The notes under the pieces are model-generated. The model saw only the letters and a list, made by a program, of their open reading frames with translations, made no database searches and was not told the origin of the DNA. Positions 54,811-63,239 of a DNA stretch of 64,000 nucleotides are shown piece by piece; positions within the stretch are counted from its first letter, which is position 1, and every line of letters starts with the position of its first letter. Source of the stretch: Phytobacter diazotrophicus (GTDB taxonomy: Bacteria; Pseudomonadota; Gammaproteobacteria; Enterobacterales; Enterobacteriaceae); assembly GCA_004346725.1 (NCBI GenBank), contig SMDE01000016.1, forward strand, positions 59,107 through 123,106, read 5' to 3'. A program made the translations under genes and the position numbers.

Positions 54811-55696
54811 ATTAACCAGTTACGTTTGGGACGGTTGCGCATCGTCTGGCATGAAACTCTCCAGTGTGGCGATTATGGCGCGCCTGGCTGATTTCAGCAG
54901 TGACGAGGGCGTTTGCTGGCCGTCCATTGCCACAATCGCGCGCCAGATTGGGGCAGGGGAAAGCACTGTCAGAACAGCCATATCAGCACTGGAGAAAGAG
55001 GGCTGGTTGACCCGCAAAGCGCGCCGTCAGGGTAATCGCAACGCCTCCAACGTCTACACCCTCAACGTTCAGAAGTTGCGCGCTGCGGCGTTTGCTCACC
55101 TGCCAGAATCTGACACATCAAATCCTGACGCATCAAAATCTGACGCGTCGAAATCTGATGCATCAGAATCTGACCCGTCAAAATTTGAGGTGTCGGAATT
55201 CAGCAAAAAAGGCGGTTTTGACCCGTCAGAATCTGGCGGGGATCCGTCAGTAAATACAACTACTGATCCATCAGATAAAAAACCTCTTTGTCAGGTTGCT
55301 GCGCAACCCGACTCTGCTGTGGTGATCACCGACCTGGCTAAGCAGGTTCTTTCTCACCTGAACCAGCAGACAGGATCACGGTATCAGGTCAGTAAAACTT
55401 CGATGGAGCATATCCGCGCACGTCTCGGAGAAGGGTTCAGCGCTGATGACCTGAAACTGGTCGTGGATTACGCGACGGCGAAATGGTCTCAGGATCTGCA
55501 GATGGCCGAATACCTGCGACCGACGACACTGTTTTTGCCGACGAAGTTTCCCGGCTACCTGCAGGGCGCAACGAAGTGGGCACAGGCTGGCCGTCCAGAA
55601 CGGGTAAACGGTCGATGGGTTGCCGCCACAGGCCCGAGCGCAAGTTTCCAGAGCGTGGATTATTCACTGCCTGAAAATGCGGGGTTCCGCTCATGA
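54800..55696 (+). CDS. Phage replication initiator: wHTH plus conserved phage C-terminal domain
   Basis: 298 residues. A winged helix (WPSIATIARQIGAGESTVRTAISALEKEGWL, about 43-74) is the DNA-binding part. A Ser/Asp-rich linker of repeats (SDASKSDASKSDASESD, about 102-130) follows, and a C-terminal domain (VLSHLNQQTGSRYQ...IRARLGEGFSADDLKLVVDYATAKW) of the Phg_2220_C type. It occupies the place of lambda O. The linker is encoded by phased 15-bp repeats that look like origin iterons. Confidence 0.85.
   Translation: MSTKLTSYVWDGCASSGMKLSSVAIMARLADFSSDEGVCWPSIATIARQIGAGESTVRTAISALEKEGWLTRKARRQGNRNASNVYTLNVQKLRAAAFAHLPESDTSNPDASKSDASKSDASESDPSKFEVSEFSKKGGFDPSESGGDPSVNTTTDPSDKKPLCQVAAQPDSAVVITDLAKQVLSHLNQQTGSRYQVSKTSMEHIRARLGEGFSADDLKLVVDYATAKWSQDLQMAEYLRPTTLFLPTKFPGYLQGATKWAQAGRPERVNGRWVAATGPSASFQSVDYSLPENAGFRS
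55107..55230. repeat. Iterons inside the replication gene, probable prophage origin
   Basis: Six direct repeats of about 15 bp (variants of AATCTGACGCATCAA) follow each other exactly in phase: the TGA(C/T/G) core recurs at 55111, 55126, 55141, 55156, 55171 and 55186. A seventh copy is at 55219. Lambda also has its origin iterons inside gene O. Confidence 0.7.
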
Positions 55697-56133
55697 GCCT
55701 GGTTGCTGAAATTCTGGAATATATCAAAACGGCCCCTGGCTCCAGCGCCGCCGATATCTGTGACGCGTTTCCCCAGCATCCGCGCCCAGCCGTTCAGCGT
55801 GCTGCATATCGCCTGTACGACGCCGGGTACACAACACGCAGCGGAGAGAAGAACAGGTTTTTATACACGTTCAATGAATCCCGTAGCGAATCAGACGTTA
55901 AGCCGTTGCAGGAGACACGCCACGCTAAAGCGCTAATCCAGCAGGCCGGGGAACTGGAGCAAAAAGGGCTTTACCTCCGTGCCGCAACGGTATGGGCAGA
56001 AGCTTTTGATGCGTCACAGAGCATCACCGAGCGGGAGCAGTGTCTACGCCGTAAACGGAAGTGCCTGACCTGGAGCGGCAGAGCGAAAAGCTCCGAGCGG
56101 ATTTATGAAACCTCTGGCCGATTTGTGGGGTGA
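55693..56133 (+). CDS. PerC-family transcriptional regulator-like protein
   Basis: 146 residues with two parts: an N-terminal winged-helix-like region (ILEYIKTAPGSSAADICDAFPQHPRPAVQRAAYRLYDAG) and a PerC-like C-terminal region (AGELEQKGLYLRAATVWAEAFDAS...EREQCLRRKRKCL). PerC and its phage homologues (Pch) activate virulence genes in pathogenic E. coli. It overlaps the replication gene by four bases. Its target is unknown. Confidence 0.75.
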   Translation: MSLVAEILEYIKTAPGSSAADICDAFPQHPRPAVQRAAYRLYDAGYTTRSGEKNRFLYTFNESRSESDVKPLQETRHAKALIQQAGELEQKGLYLRAATVWAEAFDASQSITEREQCLRRKRKCLTWSGRAKSSERIYETSGRFVG

Positions 56134-56136
56134 TTT

Positions 56137-57336
56137 ATGACTAATAAATATACTCAGGCGCTGAATGAACTTCGTGGAAAAGCCTCTCATGAGCTTAAAG
56201 AGATTGGCGATCAGTGGTGTACCCCGGATAACATTTTTTGGGGAATTAATGCCATGTTTGGCCCGTTGGTGCTTGATCTGTTCACGGATGGCGAGAATTC
56301 AAAATGCCCTGATTTCTATACAGCAGAAGACAATGCGCTGACGCATGACTGGTCAGAGCGCCTGGCCGAACTGAACGGAGCGGCATTCGCTAACCCACCA
56401 TACAGCCGCGCAATGCAGCATGATGATGTGTATATCACCGGGATGCGCCACATTGTCGATCACACAATGGCGATGCGAGAAAAGGGCGGACGTTATGTCA
56501 TCCTGATCAAAGCCGCGACAAGTGAGGTCTGGTGGCCTGAAAACGCTGATCACATAGCATTCATACGCGGTCGCATTGGTTTTGATGTGCCGAAATGGTT
56601 TATTCCAAAGGATGAGAAACAGGTACCAAGCGGCGCGTTCTTTGCTGGTGCTGTCGCTGTGTTCGATAAAAACTGGAATGGCCCCTCGATCAGCTATATC
56701 AGCCGTAAGGATCTGGAAGCGCGTGGTGATGCATTCATGGCACAAATTCGCCGTGAAGCATTACGAATGCTACCCCAAATCCAACAGCAAAATATTCCTG
56801 AAATTATTCCGAAACCAATCGTCAAAGAAGCCGTAGCTGAAAACGCTCCTTTGCCTGTAGCTCGCGTTGAGAGTGAGTTACCACTGGCACAAGAAGACAT
56901 CCTAAGCAGAAGCGGTGTAGAGACATGGGCATGTGTACGCGCTGCGTTCGGGAACAAGGATGAGTATTCATTCAATGAATCAAAGTTCGCGCACACCTGG
57001 GCCGCTGACACGGTATCAAAGCCGACAGTTGTGACGGTAACGGCAGATACAATTTTAGTCGCAGAATCATTGATAGAGGCGAAAAGTCTTGAGATTGCGG
57101 TAAGTGACTGGCTGAACAAGTTGTCAATGACAGACTCATCAGCTCGCGATGATCTGCAGGAACGGTTAGTGAGAGCAGGCGTTGAAGCCGTAACGGAACA
57201 CGGGATGACAACCCCGGCATTCATCAGCGCCCTGGGGTCATTGCCTGAGACTAGCCGCGAAAACATTCGCCTGATCCGCACCCATATACGTGAGTATGCG
57301 TCCACTCTAACTCAGGCTGGCGAGGTACATGCATGA
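56137..57336 (+). CDS. Phage Dam-like N6-adenine methyltransferase with extended C terminus
   Basis: 399 residues. The N-terminal domain (DQWCTPDNIFWGINAMFGPLVLDLFTDG...FANPPYS, about 24-95) matches the phage N-6-adenine-methyltransferase family, with the catalytic NPPY at about 88-91. It then has a tail of about 200 residues with helical character and no domain I recognise; the family core is usually under 200 residues. It may protect phage DNA or mark replicated DNA. Confidence 0.85.
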   Translation: MTNKYTQALNELRGKASHELKEIGDQWCTPDNIFWGINAMFGPLVLDLFTDGENSKCPDFYTAEDNALTHDWSERLAELNGAAFANPPYSRAMQHDDVYITGMRHIVDHTMAMREKGGRYVILIKAATSEVWWPENADHIAFIRGRIGFDVPKWFIPKDEKQVPSGAFFAGAVAVFDKNWNGPSISYISRKDLEARGDAFMAQIRREALRMLPQIQQQNIPEIIPKPIVKEAVAENAPLPVARVESELPLAQEDILSRSGVETWACVRAAFGNKDEYSFNESKFAHTWAADTVSKPTVVTVTADTILVAESLIEAKSLEIAVSDWLNKLSMTDSSARDDLQERLVRAGVEAVTEHGMTTPAFISALGSLPETSRENIRLIRTHIREYASTLTQAGEVHA

Positions 57337-57713
57337 AGCTAACCCTGCCATTCCCACCGAGCGTAAACACCTACTGGCGCGCTCCGAACAAAGGGCCACT
57401 GAAAGGCAGGCACATGATCAGTGAAGCAGGTAGGCGTTTCCAGAGTGACGCTTGCGCCGCAATCATTGAGCAACTTCGCCGACTGCCTAAACCGTCCAGC
57501 TCATTGTGTGCTGTGGAAATTCTGCTGTACCCGCCAGACAACCGCCGCCGGGACATCGACAACTATACCAAAGGGCTGTTTGACGCACTGACCCATGCCG
57601 GAGTGTGGGAAGACGACAGTCAGGTAAAGCGTATGCTGGTGGAGTGGGGGCCGGTAATCAGTGGTGGCAAGGTAGAAATAACGATATCGGTCTATTCGGG
57701 GGTAACTGCGTGA
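57333..57713 (+). CDS. rusA: RusA Holliday junction resolvase
   Basis: 126 residues with the RusA pattern: LPFPPSVNTYWR at the start and the metal-binding acidic group in PDNRRRDIDNYTKGLFDAL, with a further Asp in EDDSQVKRM. Cleaves branched DNA during phage recombination. It overlaps the methylase gene by four bases and the next gene by four bases. Confidence 0.92.
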   Translation: MKLTLPFPPSVNTYWRAPNKGPLKGRHMISEAGRRFQSDACAAIIEQLRRLPKPSSSLCAVEILLYPPDNRRRDIDNYTKGLFDALTHAGVWEDDSQVKRMLVEWGPVISGGKVEITISVYSGVTA

Positions 57714-58699
57714 GGGCATTACTCAAGCCGGTAGTCATTCCAGAACTGGGGCTGGTGGCGTTTCGACCTGGCTCTCAGCTACTGCCTCATTTTCACCGGG
57801 GCCGCATGTTGATCGAGAATGAGCCAGAGCGTCTTGCTGATGTGCCCAGCGGAGAAATCCCACCAGCAGAGCAGCCGCTGGCAGAAGACCCTGCGTTAAG
57901 TTCAGTATTCACTAACGAGGCAGTGTTACGTCGTGCTGGTGGCCTTTCAGGTCTGGAGGACTGGTTATTACGTGACAATAGCTGTCAGTTGCCGCATGAA
58001 TCCTGGCACGCTGAAAATATTACGACCATGCGCCATGCACCCGGTGTGATTCGGTTGTGCTGGCACTGCGACAACCTGCTACGTGACCAGTATTCCAGCG
58101 CACTGGAGTCTATCGCCCTGGCGAACTGTGCCGCATACATCCTCACAGCGGTTCGCCGTGAACTGGGGTTCGATGACACCCATTCACTGACGCTGCCCGA
58201 GCTATGCTGGTGGCTGGCACGCAATGGCCTGGCTGATGCGATACCAGAGACGGCAGCGCGTCAGATCCTGCGACTGCCTAAACCCGTTATTCAGTCAGTA
58301 ACCAGAGAGGCCGACATTGTGCCAACGCGCGGACCCTCTGAGATTGTGCAGGAAACAGCAAAGCGTGTGCTGGCGCTAAAGGTGGACCCTGAGACGCCGG
58401 AATCATTCATGCTGCGCCCGAAGCGCCGCCGCTGGGAAAACCCCACATACACCCGCTGGGTTAAAGCGCAACGATGCGCCTGCTGTAACAACCCGGCAGA
58501 CGACCCACACCACATTATTGGACATGGACAAGGAGGGATGGGAACCAAAGCCCATGATTTATTTGTGTTGCCGCTGTGCAGAGCGCACCACGATGAGTTG
58601 CATCGGGACCCTGTGGCTTTCGAAGCCAAATATGGCAGTCAGCTTACGCTGCTATTTCGATTTATTGACCATGCATTAGCAATAGGCGTAATCGCCTGA
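57710..58699 (+). CDS. DUF968 protein with HNH-like zinc/nuclease motif
   Basis: 329 residues from a GTG at 57710 that overlaps the rusA stop (GTGA); the open frame continues upstream in rusA but is a shadow there. The C-terminal 100 residues contain CACCNNPADDPHHIIGHGQGGMG...LCRAHHDELH, an HNH-like Cys/His arrangement. The family accompanies rusA in many lambdoid phages and is thought to process DNA. Confidence 0.8.
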   Translation: MRALLKPVVIPELGLVAFRPGSQLLPHFHRGRMLIENEPERLADVPSGEIPPAEQPLAEDPALSSVFTNEAVLRRAGGLSGLEDWLLRDNSCQLPHESWHAENITTMRHAPGVIRLCWHCDNLLRDQYSSALESIALANCAAYILTAVRRELGFDDTHSLTLPELCWWLARNGLADAIPETAARQILRLPKPVIQSVTREADIVPTRGPSEIVQETAKRVLALKVDPETPESFMLRPKRRRWENPTYTRWVKAQRCACCNNPADDPHHIIGHGQGGMGTKAHDLFVLPLCRAHHDELHRDPVAFEAKYGSQLTLLFRFIDHALAIGVIA

Positions 58700-58713
58700 G
58701 TGGAGAAAAGAAC

Positions 58714-59289
58714 ATGTTAAACCCGTCTGAGGTTGGTAAAGCTGGCGAACATGCGCGCCTGCGCACACTGGAAAGCATCTGGATTCAGGGCAAATTAAAC
58801 ATGTGGGGCCGCTGGTCATACATTGGCGAGGGTAAAGCAGGGAATATGTTTAACCAGTTGCTGACCTCTCATCACGTGACGAAGACAGCGATACAGGAAG
58901 CGTTACGCCGCATGAAAAAATCTGGCATCACTAAGCCAGAGCTTGAGGCGTTCTTTATGGAAATCCTCAACGGCAAAAACAAAAGCAGCCTTGCGTTCTG
59001 CTCGGATGAAGAAGCACTGGTCATTGACCGTATCATCAGCACTGTATTGGCTGGAGAATATGACGGCCTGCTCAGCGTACTTGTTCAGCGCTACCGATAC
59101 CGCAAAAGCAAACGCAGTCTGGCAGAAGAACTCCAGATGAAACACCCGGAACTAACGTTCATGACCTGCCGCCGTCGTATTGACACCTGGCTAAGTTTAG
59201 CGGAATCGATGCTTTACGCGCCAATGTGCGACGCGTTCGATACAAATAGCAGCCGATTTTACTTGCAAAGTGAGCCAGTAAGTGTTTAA
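58714..59289 (+). CDS. Antiterminator Q-like protein (DUF1133)
   Basis: 191 residues similar to the DUF1133 family (GKAGEHARLRTLESIWIQGKL-MWGRWSYIG, AIQEALRRMKKSGITKPELEAFF, CRRRIDTWLSLAE). Members sit where lambda Q is, immediately upstream of the late promoter and lysis genes, and are taken to be late antiterminators. A strong terminator follows at 59339, which Q-modified polymerase would have to read through. Confidence 0.8.
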   Translation: MLNPSEVGKAGEHARLRTLESIWIQGKLNMWGRWSYIGEGKAGNMFNQLLTSHHVTKTAIQEALRRMKKSGITKPELEAFFMEILNGKNKSSLAFCSDEEALVIDRIISTVLAGEYDGLLSVLVQRYRYRKSKRSLAEELQMKHPELTFMTCRRRIDTWLSLAESMLYAPMCDAFDTNSSRFYLQSEPVSV

Positions 59290-59338
59290 CTTCGTGTATG
59301 CTTCGCAAAGCTGTATCGAAAGCGACCTCAAATAAAAG

Positions 59339-59367
59339 AAACCCGCTTCTGAGCGGGTTTTGTTTTT
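59339..59367. terminator. Terminator between Q and the minus-strand moron
   Basis: AAACCCGCT-TCTG-AGCGGGTTT followed by TGTTTTT. It serves the convergent genes on both sides. Confidence 0.75.
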
Positions 59368-60289
59368 ATCTGCCAAGCGAACGGACAAAAGACTCAAAGT
59401 GAATCAACTCGCCTTCCGGTGCAGTAGACGAATGTTTTAGTTTCTTATTAATAGCTGAAAGATTCTTTTTGGTAAGAAATTTACATGTATCATGGTAAAT
59501 AATTTTTAACTTTTTAATTCTTTCGTCAATTCCGTTAGCAATCTGAGACGTTGCCGCAATTTCTGGACTAGGTGCAGAACTTAGATTGATTAAGACGATC
59601 CGTTTGATATCCTCTGATAACGTTACGAATAATGTTTTTAATTCATTTTCTGGTAGAAGCACGCTGGTGAATGAAACCTTTCCCATTAAATACTCTGTAG
59701 TGGCTTCTCCTGATTCACGCATACTTTTATTAGTCTGGAACAAAAAAGAACGAGCTATCTCGTTTGTTTCAACTTCGCTCAGAGTCACTTCACCGGTCTG
59801 GCTCTTTGCTAACAATCTTACCTCGGTGGCCGCAAGTCTTCCGGCATAGTGAGCGTTTTGGATCCGTTCGATGTTTTGAGCACAGAAGTCGATTGATGGT
59901 TTTGTCCTTCTCAATGCGTCAAGTTGAGATTGCCACTCTGTACATTTACTTTTGGCATTCAGAACTGCAATTTTGTTTTTTTCCAATCCCATAAATTTGG
60001 TGAACTCTGATGCGAGCTCATCAAATGCAATTCCGAACTCATTACTACCACATACATTACCAATGTGAGTTTCGGTACCGATATCTGTACGTACGATATA
60101 ACCCTTTTGATGAGGCTGATTACAACCTTTTAATCCGCAGTGTAGATTTTCTTTAAAATGGTAGTAGCCAATAATTTCTTCTAGCTTGTGGTCACCTTTA
60201 ATTATTTTATCAACGTAATTTGGGCGGCTGGTAATCAACTCCCAGGATTCAACTTCTTTACCGCCAGATTCAGTACGAAGAAAAATCAT
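59366..60289 (-). CDS. Putative moron protein, unknown function, with Cys/His site
   Basis: 307 residues on the minus strand, against the late genes, between the antiterminator and the holin. Flanked by its own terminator. AT-richer codon use than the neighbours (many Lys, Ile, Asn). Near residues 51-61, CGLKGCNQPH, and a later HIGNVCGS, could bind zinc; the rest is helical. This position in lambdoid phages often holds cargo (morons) expressed from the lysogen, including toxins and phage-exclusion genes. No family recognised; a defence role is inference. Confidence 0.65.
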   Translation of the reverse strand: MIFLRTESGGKEVESWELITSRPNYVDKIIKGDHKLEEIIGYYHFKENLHCGLKGCNQPHQKGYIVRTDIGTETHIGNVCGSNEFGIAFDELASEFTKFMGLEKNKIAVLNAKSKCTEWQSQLDALRRTKPSIDFCAQNIERIQNAHYAGRLAATEVRLLAKSQTGEVTLSEVETNEIARSFLFQTNKSMRESGEATTEYLMGKVSFTSVLLPENELKTLFVTLSEDIKRIVLINLSSAPSPEIAATSQIANGIDERIKKLKIIYHDTCKFLTKKNLSAINKKLKHSSTAPEGELIHFESFVRSLGR

Positions 60290-60485
60290 AACGTTTCCTT
60301 TTGTGAAGATAACCGCTCATTTTAACGCCACTGGTGAAACAAATCTATCCATCCCGTACTCGCTCTGGCGAGTTTTCTATTTCAGGTCTCGGGCAATCAC
60401 TCTCAATCGGCTAATTGTTAATTGCAACCCGCAGACCTGAATTTCTTAAGCGCACAGCACCCGCTAACCAGCGAGGTGAGAGACT

Positions 60486-60791
60486 ATGAAAATGAATGAC
60501 CAACCCGGAAACATTGTCACGCAATTTTTCGCGTGGCTGGCAACGATTGCCGCTGGCTTAGGGCTGGCGACACAGGATGTCGTGTACATGGCCTTTGGCC
60601 TGATTGGTGTCGTTATTTCTCTTGCGTCATATGTGAATGGACGCGTGGATGCGCGCCGCCGACGTAAAGAGGACGAAAAGCGTACTCAGATGCTCAGTAG
60701 TTATCTCGATGAGGTGAAAGACAAGCCTCACAGCGAACGCCCTGCAGCGGTTCAGGTTGCTGTCTCCGCTCTGGAAAAGGTGGGTGAATAA
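60486..60791 (+). CDS. Holin
   Basis: 101 residues with two hydrophobic segments (about 10-28 and 33-50) joined by a short turn, then a basic and charged C-terminal tail (RRRRKEDEKRTQ). This is the class II holin pattern. A GAGGTGAGAG sequence precedes the ATG. The stop overlaps the endolysin start. Together with the SAR endolysin it probably acts as a pinholin. Confidence 0.8.
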   Translation: MKMNDQPGNIVTQFFAWLATIAAGLGLATQDVVYMAFGLIGVVISLASYVNGRVDARRRRKEDEKRTQMLSSYLDEVKDKPHSERPAAVQVAVSALEKVGE

Positions 60792-61276
60792 TGGCGATGT
60801 CTCCGGCGTTACGAAATAAATTACTGGCGATGGCTGGAGCTGGTTCTCTGGCAATTGCCGGAACGATGATCCCCGATCTTGAGGGGGTGAAATACGCGCC
60901 TTATTACGATGTGGCTGGCGTCCTCACCGTTTGCTACGGGCACACTGGTCCCGATATCAAGCCGGGTAAAAAGTACAGTGATACAGAATGCCGTGTGCTG
61001 TTGCAAAAAGACCTGGTGCCTTTTGCCCGTTCTGTTGACCGTTCCGTCAAGGTTCCGACCAGTGAATATCAGAAAGCAGCCCTAATCACGTTCAGCTATA
61101 ACGTTGGCGTAACGGCGTTTGAGCATTCCGCTGTTCTTCGCCACCTCAACGCCGGGAACTACCAGGCAGCATGCGATGGTCTGCGACAATGGATTTATGC
61201 TGGTGGTCGTAAATGGCAGGGGTTAATCAATCGCCGTGAAGTTGAGCGAGAGGTTTGTACGTGGGGCCAGAAATGA
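60791..61276 (+). CDS. SAR endolysin (lysozyme, GH24)
   Basis: 161 residues. An N-terminal signal-anchor-release segment ([17 protein letters not shown], weakly hydrophobic with Gly/Ala) allows Sec export and later release. The catalytic Glu31-x8-Asp40-x5-Thr46 triad of T4-type lysozymes is intact. It cleaves the peptidoglycan glycan chain. Confidence 0.93.
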   Translation: MAMSPALRNKLLAMAGAGSLAIAGTMIPDLEGVKYAPYYDVAGVLTVCYGHTGPDIKPGKKYSDTECRVLLQKDLVPFARSVDRSVKVPTSEYQKAALITFSYNVGVTAFEHSAVLRHLNAGNYQAACDGLRQWIYAGGRKWQGLINRREVEREVCTWGQK

Positions 61277-61734
61277 GCCGCGCAACCGCCATTATTGCAA
61301 CTGCCATCATCCTGCTGGTTATCTCGCTGGGATGGGGTGTTAATCATTATCGCGACAATGCTCTGAACTACAAAGAGCAGCGCGACAGGGCAACCAGTGC
61401 GCTGACGCTGGCTAATGAAACCATTTCTGATATGCAGGTGCGTCAGCGTGATGTCGCCACGCTCGACGCTAAATACACCGGAGAACTGGCAGATGCTAAA
61501 AAGCAGCTTGAAGATCTGCAGCGTTGCGTTAGCACTGGTAAGTGTGGGTTGCGCGTCAACGCAAAATGTCCAGCGAACGGAACGGCCAGCGCCCCCGGCG
61601 TGGATGATGCAACCGGCCCCCGACTTACTGACGCCGCTGAACGGGATTATTTCACCCTCAGAGAGCGAATCGAAACCATCACCAAACAACTGACTGGCCT
61701 GCAGGCGTATGTGCGTGAGCAGTGTCTAAAGTAA
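61273..61734 (+). CDS. Rz: Rz inner-membrane spanin
   Basis: 153 residues from the ATG at 61273 (ATGA overlap with the endolysin). One N-terminal membrane helix ([19 protein letters not shown]) and a long coiled-coil periplasmic part. Spans the envelope with Rz1 and fuses the membranes in the last step of lysis. Confidence 0.88.
   Translation: MSRATAIIATAIILLVISLGWGVNHYRDNALNYKEQRDRATSALTLANETISDMQVRQRDVATLDAKYTGELADAKKQLEDLQRCVSTGKCGLRVNAKCPANGTASAPGVDDATGPRLTDAAERDYFTLRERIETITKQLTGLQAYVREQCLK
61493..61693 (+). CDS. Rz1: Rz1 outer-membrane spanin lipoprotein, nested in Rz
   Basis: 66 residues in the +1 frame wholly inside Rz. The signal and lipobox (LALVSVGC, Cys20) and a proline-rich mature segment ([14 protein letters not shown]) are the Rz1 hallmarks. 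A longer frame back to 61415 is not needed. Confidence 0.85.
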   Translation: MLKSSLKICSVALALVSVGCASTQNVQRTERPAPPAWMMQPAPDLLTPLNGIISPSESESKPSPNN

Positions 61735-61795
61735 TAGCTAAAATAGTGCTAATTATATGCAACAAATAAGAAGGCGTCCTTGCCTGCAAGCTGAG

Positions 61796-62023
61796 TTAAT
61801 ACAAGGAAATTATTTGCATCAGGAAGCTTAAAGCTATCAAAAACAAACCTACTACTTGTCCAAATTTCCTGAGTTTATTTTTTTTATTAACGATATCCAT
61901 TTGAGCAGTATCGCAACATTCGGCTAGCGGTGATGATTCGTAACCAAACGTTGAAAATGCCGAAAGTAACGATCCGATAAGCCCAGCCATAGCTGAAAAG
62001 AGTTGAAATTCGGATGGTGACAT
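61796..62023 (-). CDS. Small two-helix membrane protein, minus strand
   Basis: 75 residues with hydrophobic segments at about 8-27 and 56-73 and a polar middle (two adjacent Cys near 36-37, KKNKLRK). The ATG follows GGAGG, a strong ribosome site. Located between the spanins and the terminase, against late transcription, so probably a lysogeny-expressed accessory gene. Small membrane proteins at such positions include superinfection-exclusion proteins; that is only a possibility here. Confidence 0.6.
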   Translation of the reverse strand: MSPSEFQLFSAMAGLIGSLLSAFSTFGYESSPLAECCDTAQMDIVNKKNKLRKFGQVVGLFLIALSFLMQIISLY

Positions 62024-62285
62024 AAATCCTCCAGATCATCGTATGAGTGTTAGTACCTAACACAGTAATACACCTTTGTTAATCCATTGAAAATATTGAC
62101 GAATTCGTCAATAGCACAAAATGTTAAAACCGATGGCTTAGGAGTTAATTCGAGGCGAAGGAATGATAAAAGCCATTCGCTTGATGCATTTGATAATGCA
62201 ATCAGAATGCCTAGCTTTTGCTTTGCTTACATAGCATGTTGTGTCTATTCCGGTAATAATTACTACCCACTTTTAAAGAGGGGAG
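62024..62285. other. AT-rich gap without a supported gene
   Basis: The region is low in GC and holds at least the promoter of the minus-strand gene at 61796. A plus-strand frame from a TTG at 62087 has no ribosome site and is not accepted. Confidence 0.4.
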
Positions 62286-62468
62286 ATGCAAGTGCAATGT
62301 CCAAATGAAAACTGCAAGCAAGAGTTCGACTATAGGGAAGTAGGAACTATATATCCTGGTGGAAAAGAGAAAGAACCAATCTGCTGTCCAAAATGTGGTG
62401 AGGTTGCAGGTTATGGAATGACTAGCGCACATTTTGAAAGTTATGCAATACCTAAGAAAAAAGAATAA
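62286..62468 (+). CDS. Small zinc-ribbon protein
   Basis: 60 residues with two CxxC-type knuckles (CPNENC at 5-10 and CCPKCG near 33-38), which should bind zinc as in C-terminal zinc ribbons. GGGGAG precedes the ATG at 62286. A terminator follows (62487-62512). Similar small proteins occur in lambdoid accessory regions; function unknown. Confidence 0.65.
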   Translation: MQVQCPNENCKQEFDYREVGTIYPGGKEKEPICCPKCGEVAGYGMTSAHFESYAIPKKKE

Positions 62469-62486
62469 TTCATTGAAAATATAGAA

Positions 62487-62512
62487 AGCCTCGCTAAAGC
62501 GGGGCTTTTTTT
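62487..62512 (+). terminator. Terminator after the zinc-ribbon gene
   Basis: AAGCCTCGC-TAAA-GCGGGGCTT followed by TTTTT. Confidence 0.7.
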
Positions 62513-62623
62513 ATGTGCCTCGCACGCGCAGCCTAACGATATCTTTCAGTAGTGAGCCTGGGGCATTCCGCTTTATCGGGCGGTCTTCCCGTGCGACAGG
62601 CTCACATGTAAAAGGAAAATAAT

Positions 62624-63202
62624 ATGTCCGATTCTTCAAACGTTCTCTGCTTGAAAACGGAGCCTAAACCCTATGGTGTACAGGTTGAATGGACATGGCC
62701 TGATGGCTCCCATTGGTTCAGCCGAGTAGAACTGCAATATGTTCGTGAGAAGTCGATCCCAGTCGTTAAAGTTATCGAATGGCCTGTTACTGGCTTGTTT
62801 ATCTCTGGACTTAAGGTCGGTGAAAAAATTCACGTGCGCATGCGTGGGCTTGATAAAGAAGGCAACGGCCCGAGGTGGAAAGTCAGCGACTGGATTGAAG
62901 GTGTTGCTTCCGAGCTACAGTCGACCATTGATGAGGTGCTGGACTCAATCCGTAAGAGTGATGTATTTAAGATCCTCAGCGGCCAGACATTCATTAACGA
63001 CACCCTTCCTGAAGGGGCTGTCGTCAATAATGCCAGCATTAATGGAGTGAGCCTGAAAGGTGCGTGTCACTTCACTACCGCCTGCGACCTATGCCTGATG
63101 GAAACTGCTATTACGGAACGCATTAACCAGGCAGTGAATGATGCCATTGCTAATGCGCTCAGGCCGGGTGGTGTGCTGTACGCCTTCCGCACCAGAACCT
63201 GA
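62624..63202 (+). CDS. Free-standing fragment resembling tail tip protein gpJ
   Basis: 192 residues. The first 85 look like the fibronectin-type repeat of lambda-like gpJ (VEWTWPDGSHWFSRVELQYV...KIHVRMRGLDKEGNGPRWKVSDWIEGVAS), and the middle resembles the following helical region. gpJ is a protein of over 1100 residues encoded at the end of the tail operon, not next to cos. It has its own start and no frameshift, so it may be a functional small receptor-related or immunity-type protein, or a duplicated fragment. Confidence 0.6.
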   Translation: MSDSSNVLCLKTEPKPYGVQVEWTWPDGSHWFSRVELQYVREKSIPVVKVIEWPVTGLFISGLKVGEKIHVRMRGLDKEGNGPRWKVSDWIEGVASELQSTIDEVLDSIRKSDVFKILSGQTFINDTLPEGAVVNNASINGVSLKGACHFTTACDLCLMETAITERINQAVNDAIANALRPGGVLYAFRTRT

Positions 63203-63239
63203 ACACCTCCGTTTGAACGTCAAAACACCTATCAATGCA

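Noticed and set aside
55107..55230. CRISPR-like array
   Set aside because: Short tandem 15-bp units without unique spacers inside a coding gene; iterons fit better. No CRISPR or cas gene was seen anywhere in the window.
62087..62308. 73-codon plus-strand frame starting TTG
   Set aside because: No ribosome site and it runs into the start of the zinc-ribbon gene.
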